A stretch of 64,000 bases of DNA, taken from NCBI GenBank assembly GCA_002914845.1, contig JXTC01000001.1, positions 3,435,355 to 3,499,354 on the forward strand, written 5' to 3'. Numbering within the stretch: position 1 is the stretch's first letter; each line of letters starts with the position of its first letter. The position numbers were made by a program, and so were the translations under genes. The DNA is from Trema orientale (lineage: Eukaryota; Streptophyta; Magnoliopsida; Rosales; Cannabaceae). The notes beneath the pieces are model-generated. The model did not search any database and was not told where the DNA came from. It saw only the letters and a list, made by a program, of their open reading frames with translations. Below are positions 12,401 to 24,996 of the stretch, one piece after another.

Positions 12401-15400
12401 TTTTCTTACGATCTTAAAACTGAATCTATTACTTTATATAGGTTTTAATTAGGTTACATGATAGAATTTATTTTTATTAAATTCTTTATGCTGTTATTTA
12501 CAATATATATAATTCTAATTGTTTGAATATATATATTGCTCTCCTGTTTTGTTATTACTATCATTTTTCGTATGGAATTCTTGTGGAGGCATTTGTGTTA
12601 TGTCTAAGGAGACCGGGTTTAAAGATGAAGCATATGTGACTCGTCCACGTCTTTCTTGGGAATTTCTTTGAAATTATATCTAGGAGGTGAGATTTTAAGT
12701 GAGACCTATTTGTGAACCCTCCAGCCTTTCCTGAGAACTATTTTGTACTGAAATTAATAATATTTGATTGGCTAATTTCAGAGATGAAAAATAACAATGT
12801 TGATGTTATCAATACTGATAACATGACTAGTTCTTAACAGCCTGTTGTAGCATCTGCAGTGCATGTTCCTATTGTAGCTCAAGTGCCAAACTCTCTTGTG
12901 ACTCCAATGGTACTAGCGGCATACTATGGAGAGAAGCCTGAGAAGTTCAATAGATTGAACTTAAAAATATGGCAGGAAAAGATGGTATTTTATCTACTAC
13001 ATTAAACCTTAACTGCTTGTGAGGTTCTTGACTGAAGAAGCCCCAAAAGTCAGAGAAGATGAGCAAAATTTTCAAGTTCTTACTGTGGTAGATGCTTGAA
13101 AATAATCTGACTACCTATACCGAAATATTATATAGTATATATCATAATAAGAAAATGACAAAAGAATTGTGGGAGTCACTAAACCATAAATATACAACTG
13201 ATGATACTGGTTCTAAGAAATTTATGGTAAGACACTTCCTAGATTATAAAAAAGTGGACTCTAATACTATAATCAGTCAAGTTCAGGAGTTTTAATTAAT
13301 TTTTCATGAGATTCAGGCAGAGGAAATGATCCTATGTGAACCCTTACAAGTAACTAATATTATTGAGAAGCTAACCCCTTTGTGGAAGGATTTTAAGAGC
13401 TACCTAAAGTACAAATGAAAGGCCATGAGCCTTGAAGACCTTGTTACTAGGCTCCACATCGAAAAAGACAACAGACGTACTAAAAAGACAGGATCCTCGT
13501 CTAGTATGTCTATGGCAAAGGCAAATATTATGGAGCATGGTCAAAGCTCTAAGATTAAGAAGAACAAGTCAAAGAAAGGGTCCAATCTAAAACCTAAAGG
13601 TAGAGTAGGCAAGAAGCAAAAATTCTAAGGAAAATGCTTCAACTGTGACAAGATGGGTTACAAGGCTTCAGATTACCGAAGAAGAGGAATGAAACTAATA
13701 TGGTAGATGACATCACAAAAGATATGGAAGACATAATCCTATCTACAGTCATTTCTGAAGTCAATCTTGTTGTGTCCAATCAAAGAGAATGGTGGAATAA
13801 CACTAGAGCTTCAAGGCATATTTGTTTCGACAAGAGCCTGTTCATAACCTTTGAATTGGTTAAGAATCGGGAGAAGACTTTCATGGGTAATTAGGCCAAT
13901 TTTAAAGTACAAGGTCTGGGCAAAGTAGTGCTAAATATGACCTTTGGGAAGGAATTGATATTGAACAACATGATGTACATACCGGATATCTGTAAGAACC
14001 TTGTGTCTAATTCACTTATGAATAAGCATGGATTTTGCATGGTGTTTGAGTCAGATAAATTTGTATTGACTAAGGGTGGTTTTTTTGTGAAAAAGAGATA
14101 TAAATATGGGGTATGTTTAACTTAATGTAATGATTGTAAAGCCTAATATCAATAAAGGTAGTTTTTCTGCTTATTTGATTGAGTCTTCTACTTATAATAT
14201 GGTAGACGAAGACATATTAATTATGATATTATATGTAGATTAATTAACTTAAATCATATTTTTGCCTTCCAAATTGGTGCCAAACATAGGTATCAAACTT
14301 ATGTTGAGGTAAAATTGACAAGGTTATCTTTTCAAACTATTAAAAGAAATATGGAACCCCTTGATTTAATTCACAGTAAAATTTTTGATTCAAAATTTGT
14401 ACAAACAAAGGGAGGCAATAAGTATTTTTTTACTTTTATCGATAATAGTACAAAATATTATTATGTGTATTTTCTAAAATCTAAAAACGAAGCAATAGAG
14501 AAGTTTATTCTCTATCAGAATGAGATTAAAAGTCAACTTAATAAGAAGAATAAGCTAATTAGAAGTGACCGTGGAGGAGAGTATGAATAACCTTTTGATG
14601 AGTTCTGTATATAATACAGAATAATAAATGAAGTCACCCTGCCTTATTCGCCACAGTCAAATGGTGTTACTTAGAGAAAAAATCGTGCCTTGAAAGAGAT
14701 GATGAATGCATTGCTGTTAAGTTTTGGATCGCCTCAGAACATATAGGGATAAGTTGTTTTGACAGCTAATCATCTTTTAAATAAGGTACCTTACAAGAAA
14801 GAAGAAAACACACCTTATGAGATGCGTAAAGACAGAAAACCTTCGTACAAATACTTACGAGCATGGGAATATCTTACTAAGGTGATGGTACCTACATATA
14901 AAAAAAGTGAAAATAGGACCAAAGACAGTTGATTACATTTTCATTGGTTATATACATAATAGTAGTGCTTATTAATTTCTTGTGTATGAGTCACAAATTC
15001 AGACATACACAAAAACACAATAATGGAATCAAGAAATACATTTTTCTTTGAACATAAATTTCTATATAAATCCAAAGAAGAACCAAGTACATCTAAACGA
15101 ACTTATGAGGCTATCACTGAGGATAGTCAGGACCAGGAACAAGTCATTGAAGATGAGTCGAGACGTAATAAAAGAGTGAGAACTAAAAGATCTTTTAGTC
15201 TACATTTTTTAGACTATACGTTGGAAAGTGAATCTCAATACTTCCAAGAAGTTGTGAGCTCTATTGAGGGACCTTTATAGAAAGAAGCTATTAAGAGTAA
15301 AATTGATTCCATCATGTAAACTAGTAGATCTTCCTCTAGGATGCAAGCCACTTGGTTTAAAATAGATTTTCAAGAAAAAAATGAAAGCGGATGGATCAAT

Positions 15401-18400
15401 CGATAAGTATAAGGATATACTAGTAATCAAAGGATATAGGCAAAAAAAAGGCCTAGATTACTTTGATACTTATTCCCCTGTGAATAAAATAAATTCCAAA
15501 GGGATAATACTTGCGATTGCTGCTCTGTAGAATCTTGAAGTACACCAAATGGATATAAAAACAGCATTTCCTAATGGAAATCTAGATGAAGAAATCTATA
15601 TGGAACAACTTAAAGATTTTGTTACTCCTGGACAAGAAAAGAAAACCTGTAAATTGGTCAAGTCTCTGTATGGCTTGAAGCAAGTGCCAAAGAAATGGCA
15701 TGAAAAATTTGACAGAGTAATGCTTACTAATGGTTTTAAAATCAATGAGTGTAATAAATGTGTCTATTTCAAAAATACTGAAAATGGCTATATCATTTTG
15801 TGCCTTTATATTAATGATATATTCATTGTTAGTAGTAATGACAAGATAGTCAAATCTACTAAGAATATGTTGAACTCCAAATCTGATATGAAAGATATGG
15901 GTCTAGCTAATGTAATTTTGGGAATTAAAATTACAAAAACATCATCATCAGTCACACTATGTAGATAAAATTTTGGAGAAATACAACAAGGATGATTCCA
16001 AAGTATTCAGAACACCGATAGACATGAGTCAACACCTTCATAAGTATAAAGATGAGAGTGTTTCTCAAATATAATACTCTAGAGGAATTAATAGTCTGAT
16101 GTACTTGATGAATTGTACAATACTAGATATAGCCTATACAGTTTGCAAACTGAGTATATATACAAGTAATCTAAGTGCTGAATAATGGAAAAGAATTGTG
16201 AAAGTACTTAGGTACTTACGATAGACTCGTAATTTTTGACTACATTATAACAGATATTATGTAGTTTTAGAAAGATATAACGATACAAATTGGATATCTA
16301 ATATAAAAAACTCAATGTCTACCAGTGGGTATGTGTTCATACTAGTTGGAGCAGCTGTATCATAAAAATCTTCAAAACAAACAGTTATAGCCTGATCTAC
16401 AATGGAATATAAGTTTATAGCTCTAGATAAATGTAGTGAAGAGGTTGAATGGCTATGCCATTTTTTGGAAAATATTCTAGATTTCCCTAAGTCTATGCCG
16501 TCGATATCTATAAATTGTGATAGTCAATCGGCTATTAGAATGGTACAGAGTAACATGTATAATGGTTAGTTTAGATATATTCGTCGTAGACGTAATATCA
16601 TTAGATAACTACTCTCAATTAGAGTTATTTCTATAGATTATGTGAAGTCTAAGGATAATCTTGTAAATCTGCTAACTAAATTGTTAAACAGAGAGTTAGA
16701 TGACAAATTATCGAGAGAAATGGGACTAAAACCTATGATATAAAAGTCAATACAATAGAAACCCAATCTAGTTGACTAGAAATCCCAAGATCTATATTCA
16801 AAGGGACAATATAATAGTAAAGACTTAACTGGATCACTGTGGGAATCCCAAGATCTAGGTTCAAAGGGACAATTTAATTGTAAAAACTTAATTGGATCAC
16901 TATGGGGGGTTATCCTCCTATCAGAGTATTACCCTCATGTCTATTCCTATGATGAAAACAATAATGCCCGTAAGAAAAAGGATAAACAAAAACTTTTAAT
17001 GATTCTTATACTTCGGAAAATCAAGTAAAGTAATGCGGGTTACTCTTAAATAAAAAATCACTTATGTAAGAAAGAAATAGGGCCACTATAAATGGGAATT
17101 ATTACAAATCACTTATGATGTACACCTTAAAAACTCTTGCAGAACTAGACAAATGTTCAAAGCCAAAATGAACATAACCGTAAGAACTAGAAATATTAGG
17201 AAAGAATCCTGTGTGGAGTATATCATCGTTGACATGAACGACAAACAGTTTAAGGACTTATGGTCTACTGATTTGTCAGTAAAATAAATATACTTTTACA
17301 AGGGAAGATTCAAAAGATAATACATACATATCCTATATACAGGTTTCGATCATTGAACTCTATCACTTAGTTTAGAGTCTATAGAGTCTCCTTAGCAACT
17401 TTCATTCAAGTGGGGGATTGTTAGAAAATAGACAATTTATTTGAAATAATACTTTGGGCTTAAACGGACTTGAGAGCTCATGTATGTAGTAAAACCCAAA
17501 TTAAAATTGTAATTCCATTTATAAATACTTGTTGTATTTGTTCGACCTTATATATTGTATGTTATTATTTTTCCTACATTAGTAACTTTGTAACAAATTA
17601 TAAAATGATCAATGCATCTGACAAAATTAATAAGATCATTAGTTGTCCCAATACTGCTAGTACATCATCTATACCTCAAAAAAAAAAAAAGTTTACATCT
17701 CTATATGCCGTACATACAATTTTCCTAGAAATCCAATTAAAGAAATTTAAACTGAGTGAATACCAAGATATGTATGCATAAGCATAAGGAAGTTTGAGGA
17801 CGTGTATGGATTAAAAATAAAGGAAAAAGAGAAAAGGTAAAATCTAGCTTTTTACCTGGGAAGCAAAGAAGGCCTTAGCATAACGGAGCCACGAAGATGA
17901 TCATCAGGGTCCGTCGCATTAGGCATTATTTCAATCTGCTGTTGATTATTGTTGCACGTGAACCTTTCGGAAAGTATTTTAAAGAAAAATAAAAATAGAT
18001 AAGAATTTAAATTAGCACTTTTAATAAATTCCAAGTGAACAGTTAATGCTGATAATTAAAATAATATTAATTGCGAGTTAACTGTTACAACCATTTAATT
18101 TGTTTATAACTTAGCTAGTTTGTAATGTAACAAAATTAATGAAGGATAATTAGGCTTATACGTAAGTACATACCTAGGCAGAGTAGAAGGTTCATTACTG
18201 ATACTAGATCCAAAGCTACGTTGATGTGGTGCGATATTGAAATTAGAATAATATTGTTGACCAAGCGCAGTCATATTCATTGGCATCACCGGCGATTTTT
18301 TATTAGATTGTTGTCCGTCAAGCGGCACCGGAGGGATCCTAAGCCCAACACCCAAGAAAAAAAAAAAAAAAAACCCAGAGCTTATAATTAGGATGCAATT

Positions 18401-20096
18401 AATTAACTGGAGATAATTAATTTAGGCAGCCCCTCTTTTAATCTACATTATGAGCACTATTTAAGATAATGTGAAAAAACGAAATGGGCTAATTGAAATT
18501 AGTTATTAATTTCTCCCACAAAAAAATAACAATTATTAGAAAATGAAATTGGATTACAGTTAACAAGCCAGCTACAATATCTAATTTCCCTTTTAATTAT
18601 AAGTGGTATGGAATGAAACGTACCTTGAAGATATGGAAAATGCAGGCACTATAGAGTTATAATGTGTTGCGACTGGGAGTTCAATACCGTTTATTGATTG
18701 ACCATGATAAGGAAGCTGTGGAGGCCTAAATTGATATAAAATTGTTAAACAATGAGTAATGAAACCTTACAGTAATCAAAATAAGACTGTCTATGTACAT
18801 GATCATTATGAGAAGGAAAATATGTAATTGTAAAAGTGAAAATTAAAGCCCATTAATAAAGCATATTGTACCTGGGATTAAAAGGAACTTGATCAGGCTG
18901 CAGCATCGAGTTAAAGACTAGTGGGTCATATAGAGTACTAGGTGGCACTGGGACTTGACGACGATATGAGATATTTTGAGGCCTTAAGTATTCAAGTAAG
19001 AGAATAAATCCAATAAGTTTCATTACTATCAATTCAAAAGATCCAAGTAAGAGAATAAATCCAATAAGTTTTATTACCATCAATTCAAAAGATTCAAGTA
19101 AGAGAATAAATCCAATAAGTTTTATTACTATCAATTCAAAAGCGCCTAGCAAATAATTAATATATCTAGTTATTCTTCTTCCTTTCTGGGGAAAAAAAAA
19201 AGTATTCTTGGGTCATATAAACATGTAGAAAGGGTCACATATATTAGGGTATATAACATATATGGGTGATGTTTGAATGGAGATTTTTGTTTTTGCTCCA
19301 TGGATGGGTAAAATTATCAAGTTGAATATGACCTACAATAGCAAGTAATTTTATCTATTTTTGATCAATTAATGTTTTATTCAATTATTTTTCTTTTTTA
19401 CTCATTTCTTTTCTTTTTTTTGATTTTAACTTATAAGTTTAATTTTTTAAATTTCATTTAATTTGAACATATTATGCTACTAATATGAATAAGTAATTTT
19501 TTTGAGAATATAAATAATGTTAATTTTGTTTTTATATGAGATGTAACGTTAGGTTTTTTTTTTTATAATGAAAGGGAATATTAGTTTTGAAATTATAAAA
19601 AAGAAAAAATGTTTTTTTAAGAAAATATTTTGATAAAAAATTAGTATTTAATAGTTTTATATTAACGGTTAGTTATTTTTTTCAAGATATATACATAACA
19701 TTAGTTTTTTTTTTAGGGGATATATAATGTTAGTTTTGAAATTATAAAAAAGGACTCATTTTTTAATGAAAAATTTAATATATATACAATTAGTTCTTTA
19801 GAAAAAAAATATCTATATATATATACGGTTACTTGTTTTTCTATTTATTTTTTAATAAAAATAAACAATAGAATGAAAAAAAGAAAAAACAATGAAAAAG
19901 GGATTGGAAAAAAAAATTCCAACTCATAGGTCACATATAAGTTACTAATTTTTTAAGTCATAAATATTTAATTAGATTTTTATTTTTTGATAAAATTACT
20001 AATATCATTATAACCATCAGATTAAAATCCAATGGTCCAAATGAAAGTACCCATCAATGGAGCAAAAATAAAAATCTCCATTAAAACATGACCCTA

Positions 20097-20129
<33 letters not shown>

Positions 20130-22985
20130 CCACCTGGGAGGTGTAGAAGAGTATCCAGGAGGTTGCATGGAGTATTGACAATTTGGGTCATAATTAACGA
20201 CATTAGCCATTGATGGAACTTGGCTGCTAATTTGTTGATGCTGACTAGACAATTGCTGGGGCCTGAATCACATTGATTTAAGAAATCAATCATATATCAA
20301 CTTTTCTCCACATTATATATGGTTTTACTTTGATCAGAGTGATAGAAAAAGAAATATATACCAATTATATCCCGGGGAATTATTAATATTTGCCAAAGAC
20401 CTATAGTTAGCACCATTATTCAGCAATTGTGGAGCGAAAATGGCTTGCTGCTGTGTGTTGATCGGTCTAATTTGATTTACAACTCCCACTCCTGTGATCA
20501 TCTGCTTTGAATATTTAGATTATATAATTGTCAAACTAGCTATATGTATATTTTCGTAATTTCATAAATCTTAACATTTTTAACGGTTCTAAAAAAATGA
20601 GACTATATATAATAATGTTACTTACTGTGTTTGGAGGGAATATTGGATTTGCTGGGTGGAGCAGGGGCTGGTGATTAATGCTGTCCATGAATAAGTTGGT
20701 GTCTGTGTTGTTGTTTTGGACTATTTGATTGTTTATTCTTGTGCCGTACGAACTTACAATATTTGGGACCAAAACGCACAGAAGTGAATTCGTATAATTA
20801 ATAGAGAATATCGATTAATTTGATTATAACCATATTTTGTCACATGGGGGATATAAGGTATAGAATATTGATAATTAACTTACAGAGGTATATGCTGATC
20901 AAGTACTTGAGGAACATTTTCAGGATATGCATTCGGATTCGGGTATTGGTAGGAGTAAATCATGTTGGCCGGGTCATGATGACTTTCCTGATGAAATGTC
21001 TGAACTACCCCATTGACGTGCGCCGTTGGTATTCCCATCTGATTCTGATAAATATAAATATACAAAATCCACTACTCACTCCAAAAGGTTAACCAATACA
21101 TATATTTATTAATATATATGTATACCGAAGGTATAATCTATGAATATAATCTATATGCATTCAATGATTATAGACTAAATACAGTGAGTACCGTAAGTTG
21201 TTGAACTGGTACTGTAGCATTTAGAAAGGGAGATCTTGTGTCCATCCCATTCATCCCAATCGAAGGGTAATGTGAGGATTGAAATTGAAAGCTGCTGCTG
21301 CTGCTGCTGCTTGGATTCGTTGAAGGTTGCATATTGAGATTCTGATTGTTAATCAGGTTTGCATGGTTTACATTGATATTATTGGACCAATTATTTCCTG
21401 CTGACGTAAATTCTGCATAGTCCTATACATATATGTGACAATATTAATTGTGTATAATTAAATCTTTATTAGGAACAGAAAGGGAGAAAAGGAAAAAAAG
21501 ATCAGCAATAACAATGAGAATGTACTAAAGGTTGAGAAGATATATAAGACATTTGAAGACTAGTACAAAATAAGACATATGTCAATAGAATTCTATATGA
21601 AATCATACATATATATATATATGTGTGTGTGTATAAAATAAGATGTACCAGCAATGAAGGGCACTGTTGGGGTGGTCCTGGTAGCACTGGATTAAAGGAC
21701 GATATTGTTCCCAATTGCTGAAGATTTGGAGCATTAACAATATTATTAACATTAACAATCGGAGGACTACCGGAGTTAATTTTTTCACACCCACTACTAT
21801 GTGCATCAATGTTATGTAGTCTCGAAAGGTCCAAATTCTGGTTTTGGACATGTACTTGACCACGATCAGCACTTGATATTGCTCCCAACTCTGAATTTAT
21901 AATATCCTGATCAACATATATATATATTGATTAAATTAGTTAAATAAAAAAAAAAGATCCAATATATACATAATATATATGCATCCTCTAGATATTTATT
22001 TAACTTAATAGTGCAATATTATATATGCTAGCTGTACATGCTCTCAAAGGCAAATTAATTAGCCAAACTAATTAGAATTACAAACGGACAAACGTAGACT
22101 TCTTTTTTATTTATTTATTTTAAAATTTTAAGGTTTATAATTGAGGAATTGTTGATTATCAGAGAACTTCATGCTAATTTCTTTTAGTACTCCAGCCTGC
22201 ATAAACGTGAATTAGTTAATTGAGTTGGAAATTTTGATCACAGAGGACGGCAGGAGAACCAATTGGAGTAACTGAGGATCACATTAGAAGGAAATACTTG
22301 ATTACTGTCAGGTTATGTGGATCACCATATATCACCATTAATTGAAATAGATGAATTATATAGTTATGTTATTACTTTGGAGTAGTCAAGCAGATCAGGT
22401 GTCCCCATTAATAATGGTACCATGTTTGGATCATTCTCAAGCGGAGGCCGGCCCGAGAGTTCATTGGCACTAGTAAATCCAGAGACTGCTGTGAGGTTCT
22501 CCTTCTCGGTTGAGCTTATTGCACCTTGATTGTTGGTCATCGTGAGAGGCTGTTGATCAATATTGCTCCCACATGATGATCCCAGTTCCACATTCTCCTG
22601 CTATATTAAATATTATAAACTTTAATCAAAAGTCACATTAATTAGCATCATATAGTATTCACCACTTTAATAGAATAGCTACTTCTGAACATATTATTAA
22701 TGCTCGATAATTAAATTATGGTTAATTTTATTAATGAGTATCATCGTATTAATTTATTTAAAAACATGAGCATTAACATCATATTATGATCATATATATG
22801 ATCATAAGTAACATTTTTCTGAAAAAAAGGGTACATACACTTGATATGTTCCCTTCAATTTCGCTTAGATGTTTGGAAGGCGTATAGGTAGTCGGGTTGT
22901 CGAGCAAGTCCACGTCAGCAAAGATGGAGTCAAACTCCAAAGAAAGTCCTCCTTCATCATGATCAGCCGACTCAATCTGATCCAT
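9430..22985 (-). CDS. Unrecognised 791-aa Asn/Gln/Ser/Pro-rich protein, 17 coding exons
   Basis: Coding exons in order: 22985-22839, 22597-22376, 21906-21649, 21422-21192, 21044-20884, 20752-20626, 20501-20362, 20262-20134, 18982-18872, 18725-18624, 18338-18174, 17963-17856, 11043-10953, 10834-10763, 10050-9955, 9756-9629, 9517-9430. All join in frame with GT-AG borders and total 2,376 nt. The start is the first ATG after the spliced 5' UTR exon. The protein has an acidic N terminus ([12 protein letters not shown]), a long low-complexity middle rich in N, Q, S and P, a basic patch near residue 700 ([12 protein letters not shown]) that could be a nuclear signal, and an ordered-looking C terminus ([20 protein letters not shown]). 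I see no catalytic or DNA-binding domain. The composition resembles plant transcriptional co-regulators, but that is inference. Introns carry several mobile elements, including a whole copia-sized insert. An upstream MADS gene lies in the same orientation. Confidence 0.75.
11161..12409 (+). repeat. 5' LTR of the intronic copia element
   Basis: It begins TGTTAGAAAATAAACC and ends near TTATTTTTCTTAC. A TATA-like stretch (CTATATAAACAAACC, about 11909) inside it fits the LTR promoter, followed by a pyrimidine-rich leader. Its first about 100 bp and last about 60 bp match the short right LTR. Confidence 0.65.
17419..17578 (+). repeat. 3' LTR of the intronic copia element (short form)
   Basis: At 160 bp it is much shorter than the left LTR, and it matches the beginning and end of that LTR. 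It starts directly after a copia-type purine tract and ends CCTACA. Confidence 0.7.
18993..19143. repeat. 51-bp tandem triplication in an intron
   Basis: Three copies begin at 18993, 19044 and 19095 with CAAGTAAGAGAATAAATCC, differing at only a few bases. The unit is 51 bp, which is 17 codons. On the gene's strand the triplication stays open in the frame of the exon that begins at 18982. Confidence 0.92.
19263..20094. mobile_element. Non-autonomous TIR element, Mutator-like, with 9-bp target duplication
   Basis: The two ends are inverted repeats of about 45 bp. The left has GGTGATGTTTGAATGGAGAT, and the complement of the right has GGTCATGTTTTAATGGAGAT; both continue into TTTTGCTCCATNGATGGGTA. 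The flanks carry the same 9 bases, TAACATATA, at 19254-19262 and 20095-20103. A 9-bp duplication is typical of Mutator-like elements. The 832-bp interior is AT-rich and non-coding. It sits in the intron between the exons at 20262-20134 and 18982-18872. Confidence 0.75.
20096..20123. repeat. AT dinucleotide microsatellite
   Basis: A run of (TA)n directly beside the target duplication of the intronic TIR element and about 10 bases from the splice donor at 20133. Confidence 0.8.
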
Positions 22986-24763
22986 CCGGTTCTCTCTGCT
23001 TAATTGCACAATTACAATCGACTTTTAAAGGTAAGACTAACCTTTCTCGTTTAAGCTTAATTAATTCACACAAAAATATATATATATATGGTTGAGCAAA
23101 TTATGCGCATAGAAAATACCGTTGCCATTATATGTATATCCCTTTTCCTAAATTCACCATGGCAGTAGTTTTCTTTTATTTATCTAATTTTCAGGAATAA
23201 TCCTAGATTTATTTTATTTGCCTGGTATAATCCTATATAATTGGGTTTGTAATTGTTAGTCTTACAAATTTGAGTAACTCATCCTCTATAGTGGCTCTGT
23301 GGTCGATGTTCGACGGTATCTGTATTGAATTTTTTTTTTTTAAATAAAATAAAATTTTGAGACTTTTCAAAGGGCTTAGTTTCCCAATTTTATCTTTTGT
23401 TTAATAGGCCATGTTGTATTAATTTTTCACGGATTGTAACGAGAGTGGAAGTAAGGAAAGTGTTTCCACTTTCTCTAATCAAAGGGTTTTTCCCAAGTTA
23501 TTCTATATATAGTTACGGACCATGTTTATTAACTCGTAATGGATTGTGACCGGGTGACCGGATAGAAATAAAAGACATATTTTTTTTTCTTATCCATTAT
23601 TATACTTAATTAAATTTTAGAGAATTCTTTACATAGTTAGTGAAGTTGGAAAATGATGATTTAATTTTTTATTTATTCTCATTAATTTCTAAACACTTCC
23701 CTTTTACGGTATTTTTCATTATGGATTAGTAATAATGCATGCATGTTTATCAGTTTAAACTTCAGTTTTTTTTTTAATTCAGTTTTATTAAGATAGTCTA
23801 GCTAGCTCATTTACCGAATTCATGTGTAAATTCAGACTTCAACAAATGCATAACTATATATAGAAATTTTTCATATAAATAATTAGAGTTTTCACAAGAT
23901 ATATAAATAAAGTGTCGTTTTTAACCCAAAGTCTACGTTAGGAAAATATTCCTTGTAATACGAAGATAGCAATACAAGTTGAATAAATAAATTTGGGAAA
24001 AATTATAAATACAATTTTGTGTGATATTTGGGATGAAAAATAGGAGTTTGACTTTATACACAGGAAGAGTAACAAAAATTTATGAGGTGTGTAAGTGCCA
24101 GCAAGACTTTCCATCCAGAAAGCCCTCAGTAACAGTCACCCCAAAAGCAATTAAAGACATGTGTGCCACTTGGTAATCATGGCCAAGCCAAACCTGGTAT
24201 AATATACCTCCCTTTCAGTGTCAAACCAATTGACTTCACGAAACCAATTATCATGATATCTCAGGCCATGAAATTCTGACCCACAGACCTATATCCACAA
24301 AGGCACTTGTGTATAACCTGGTCAACTTGGAGATGATGTTCTATTACCTTTATATATGTGCACTATTTGGTTATTTTGCATGCATATATAGTGAGTACGA
24401 ATGTGACTATTTGGGTCAAGATATGGCCAACAACGGATATATATAATATAACCAAGACCACCAATTTTATTATTGGGGAAAAAAAAAAGAAGAAGAAAAA
24501 AAGCACATTAAAGGTAAATAAATTAATCTTATTGTAATTGACAAACTAAAGTTTTCTTTCTGCTTCCAGAAATCAAAAATAAAAAATTTAAAAAAAAATC
24601 ATAGAAGTACTTGATGATGATTTACTTATGGCTTACAGAAAAGAAATCTAAATCTGCGGATTAAAAGAAATCATGGAGAGCATATATAAGAAAATCAATA
24701 ATAAAGCGGCTTGAGCGGAAAAGATCCAAATTCGGGGGGGAGGAGAGAATGTACTTAAGTTAC

Positions 24764-24960
24764 CTGTGACAATAGCGTCCTTTGGCTTTGATTATCTGAA
24801 AGACGGCTCAATGTGGAAGACAGAAACTATAGTGCGACATATGTGTGAGGAGATGGAAGAATAAGGATTAGATAGATAGGGAGCCTTACTAGCTTAGGAA
24901 AGAGAAAAAATTAACTTGATAGTTGCTCTGAGAGAAAGAACTTTAAGATAAATGGAAAGA
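24764..24960 (-). other. Probable 5' UTR exon of the exon-rich gene
   Basis: The minus strand shows a donor at 24763 (CACAG then GTAACTTAAG). It fits the acceptor before 22995 (TTAAGCAG), and exon 2 then holds the first ATG, at 22985. In the joined frame the exon has a stop codon upstream, so it is read as untranslated. The 5' limit is estimated from the TATA box at 24988-24996. Confidence 0.5.
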
Positions 24961-24987
24961 TGTACAAAAATGGCTTGTTGTTGTAAG

Positions 24988-24996
24988 TATATATAG
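24988..24996 (-). promoter_or_regulatory. TATA box, exon-rich gene
   Basis: The minus strand reads CTATATATA about 30 bases before the estimated transcript start and about 230 bases before the first splice donor. Position and sequence fit a plant TATA box; there is no other proof. Confidence 0.4.

Larger units (their letters stand above)
11161..17578 (+). mobile_element. Ty1/copia element, broken, in an intron of the exon-rich gene
   Basis: The ends are related LTRs starting TGTTAGAAAATA, and a purine tract (GTGGGGGAT, about 17409-17417) precedes the right one. Parts in copia order on the plus strand: gag-like (about 12780-13690, with a zinc-knuckle-like CFNC segment), protease and integrase (about 13700-14900), reverse transcriptase (about 15330-15970, KSLYGLKQ type), and RNase H (about 16080-16750). 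The flanks TTAAT (11156-11160) and TTAGT (17579-17583) look like a nearly matched target duplication. The element is clearly broken, with many breaks in the coding part, and appears old. It is antisense to the host gene, in the intron between exons ending at 17856 and starting at 11043. Confidence 0.88.

Noticed and set aside
18993-19143. CRISPR-like array
   Set aside because: Contiguous 51-bp tandem copies without spacers, in a plant intron.
18853-19152. Minus-strand 99-codon frame as a separate membrane protein
   Set aside because: It is the 51-bp intron repeat read through into a coding exon of the larger gene; no independent gene signal.
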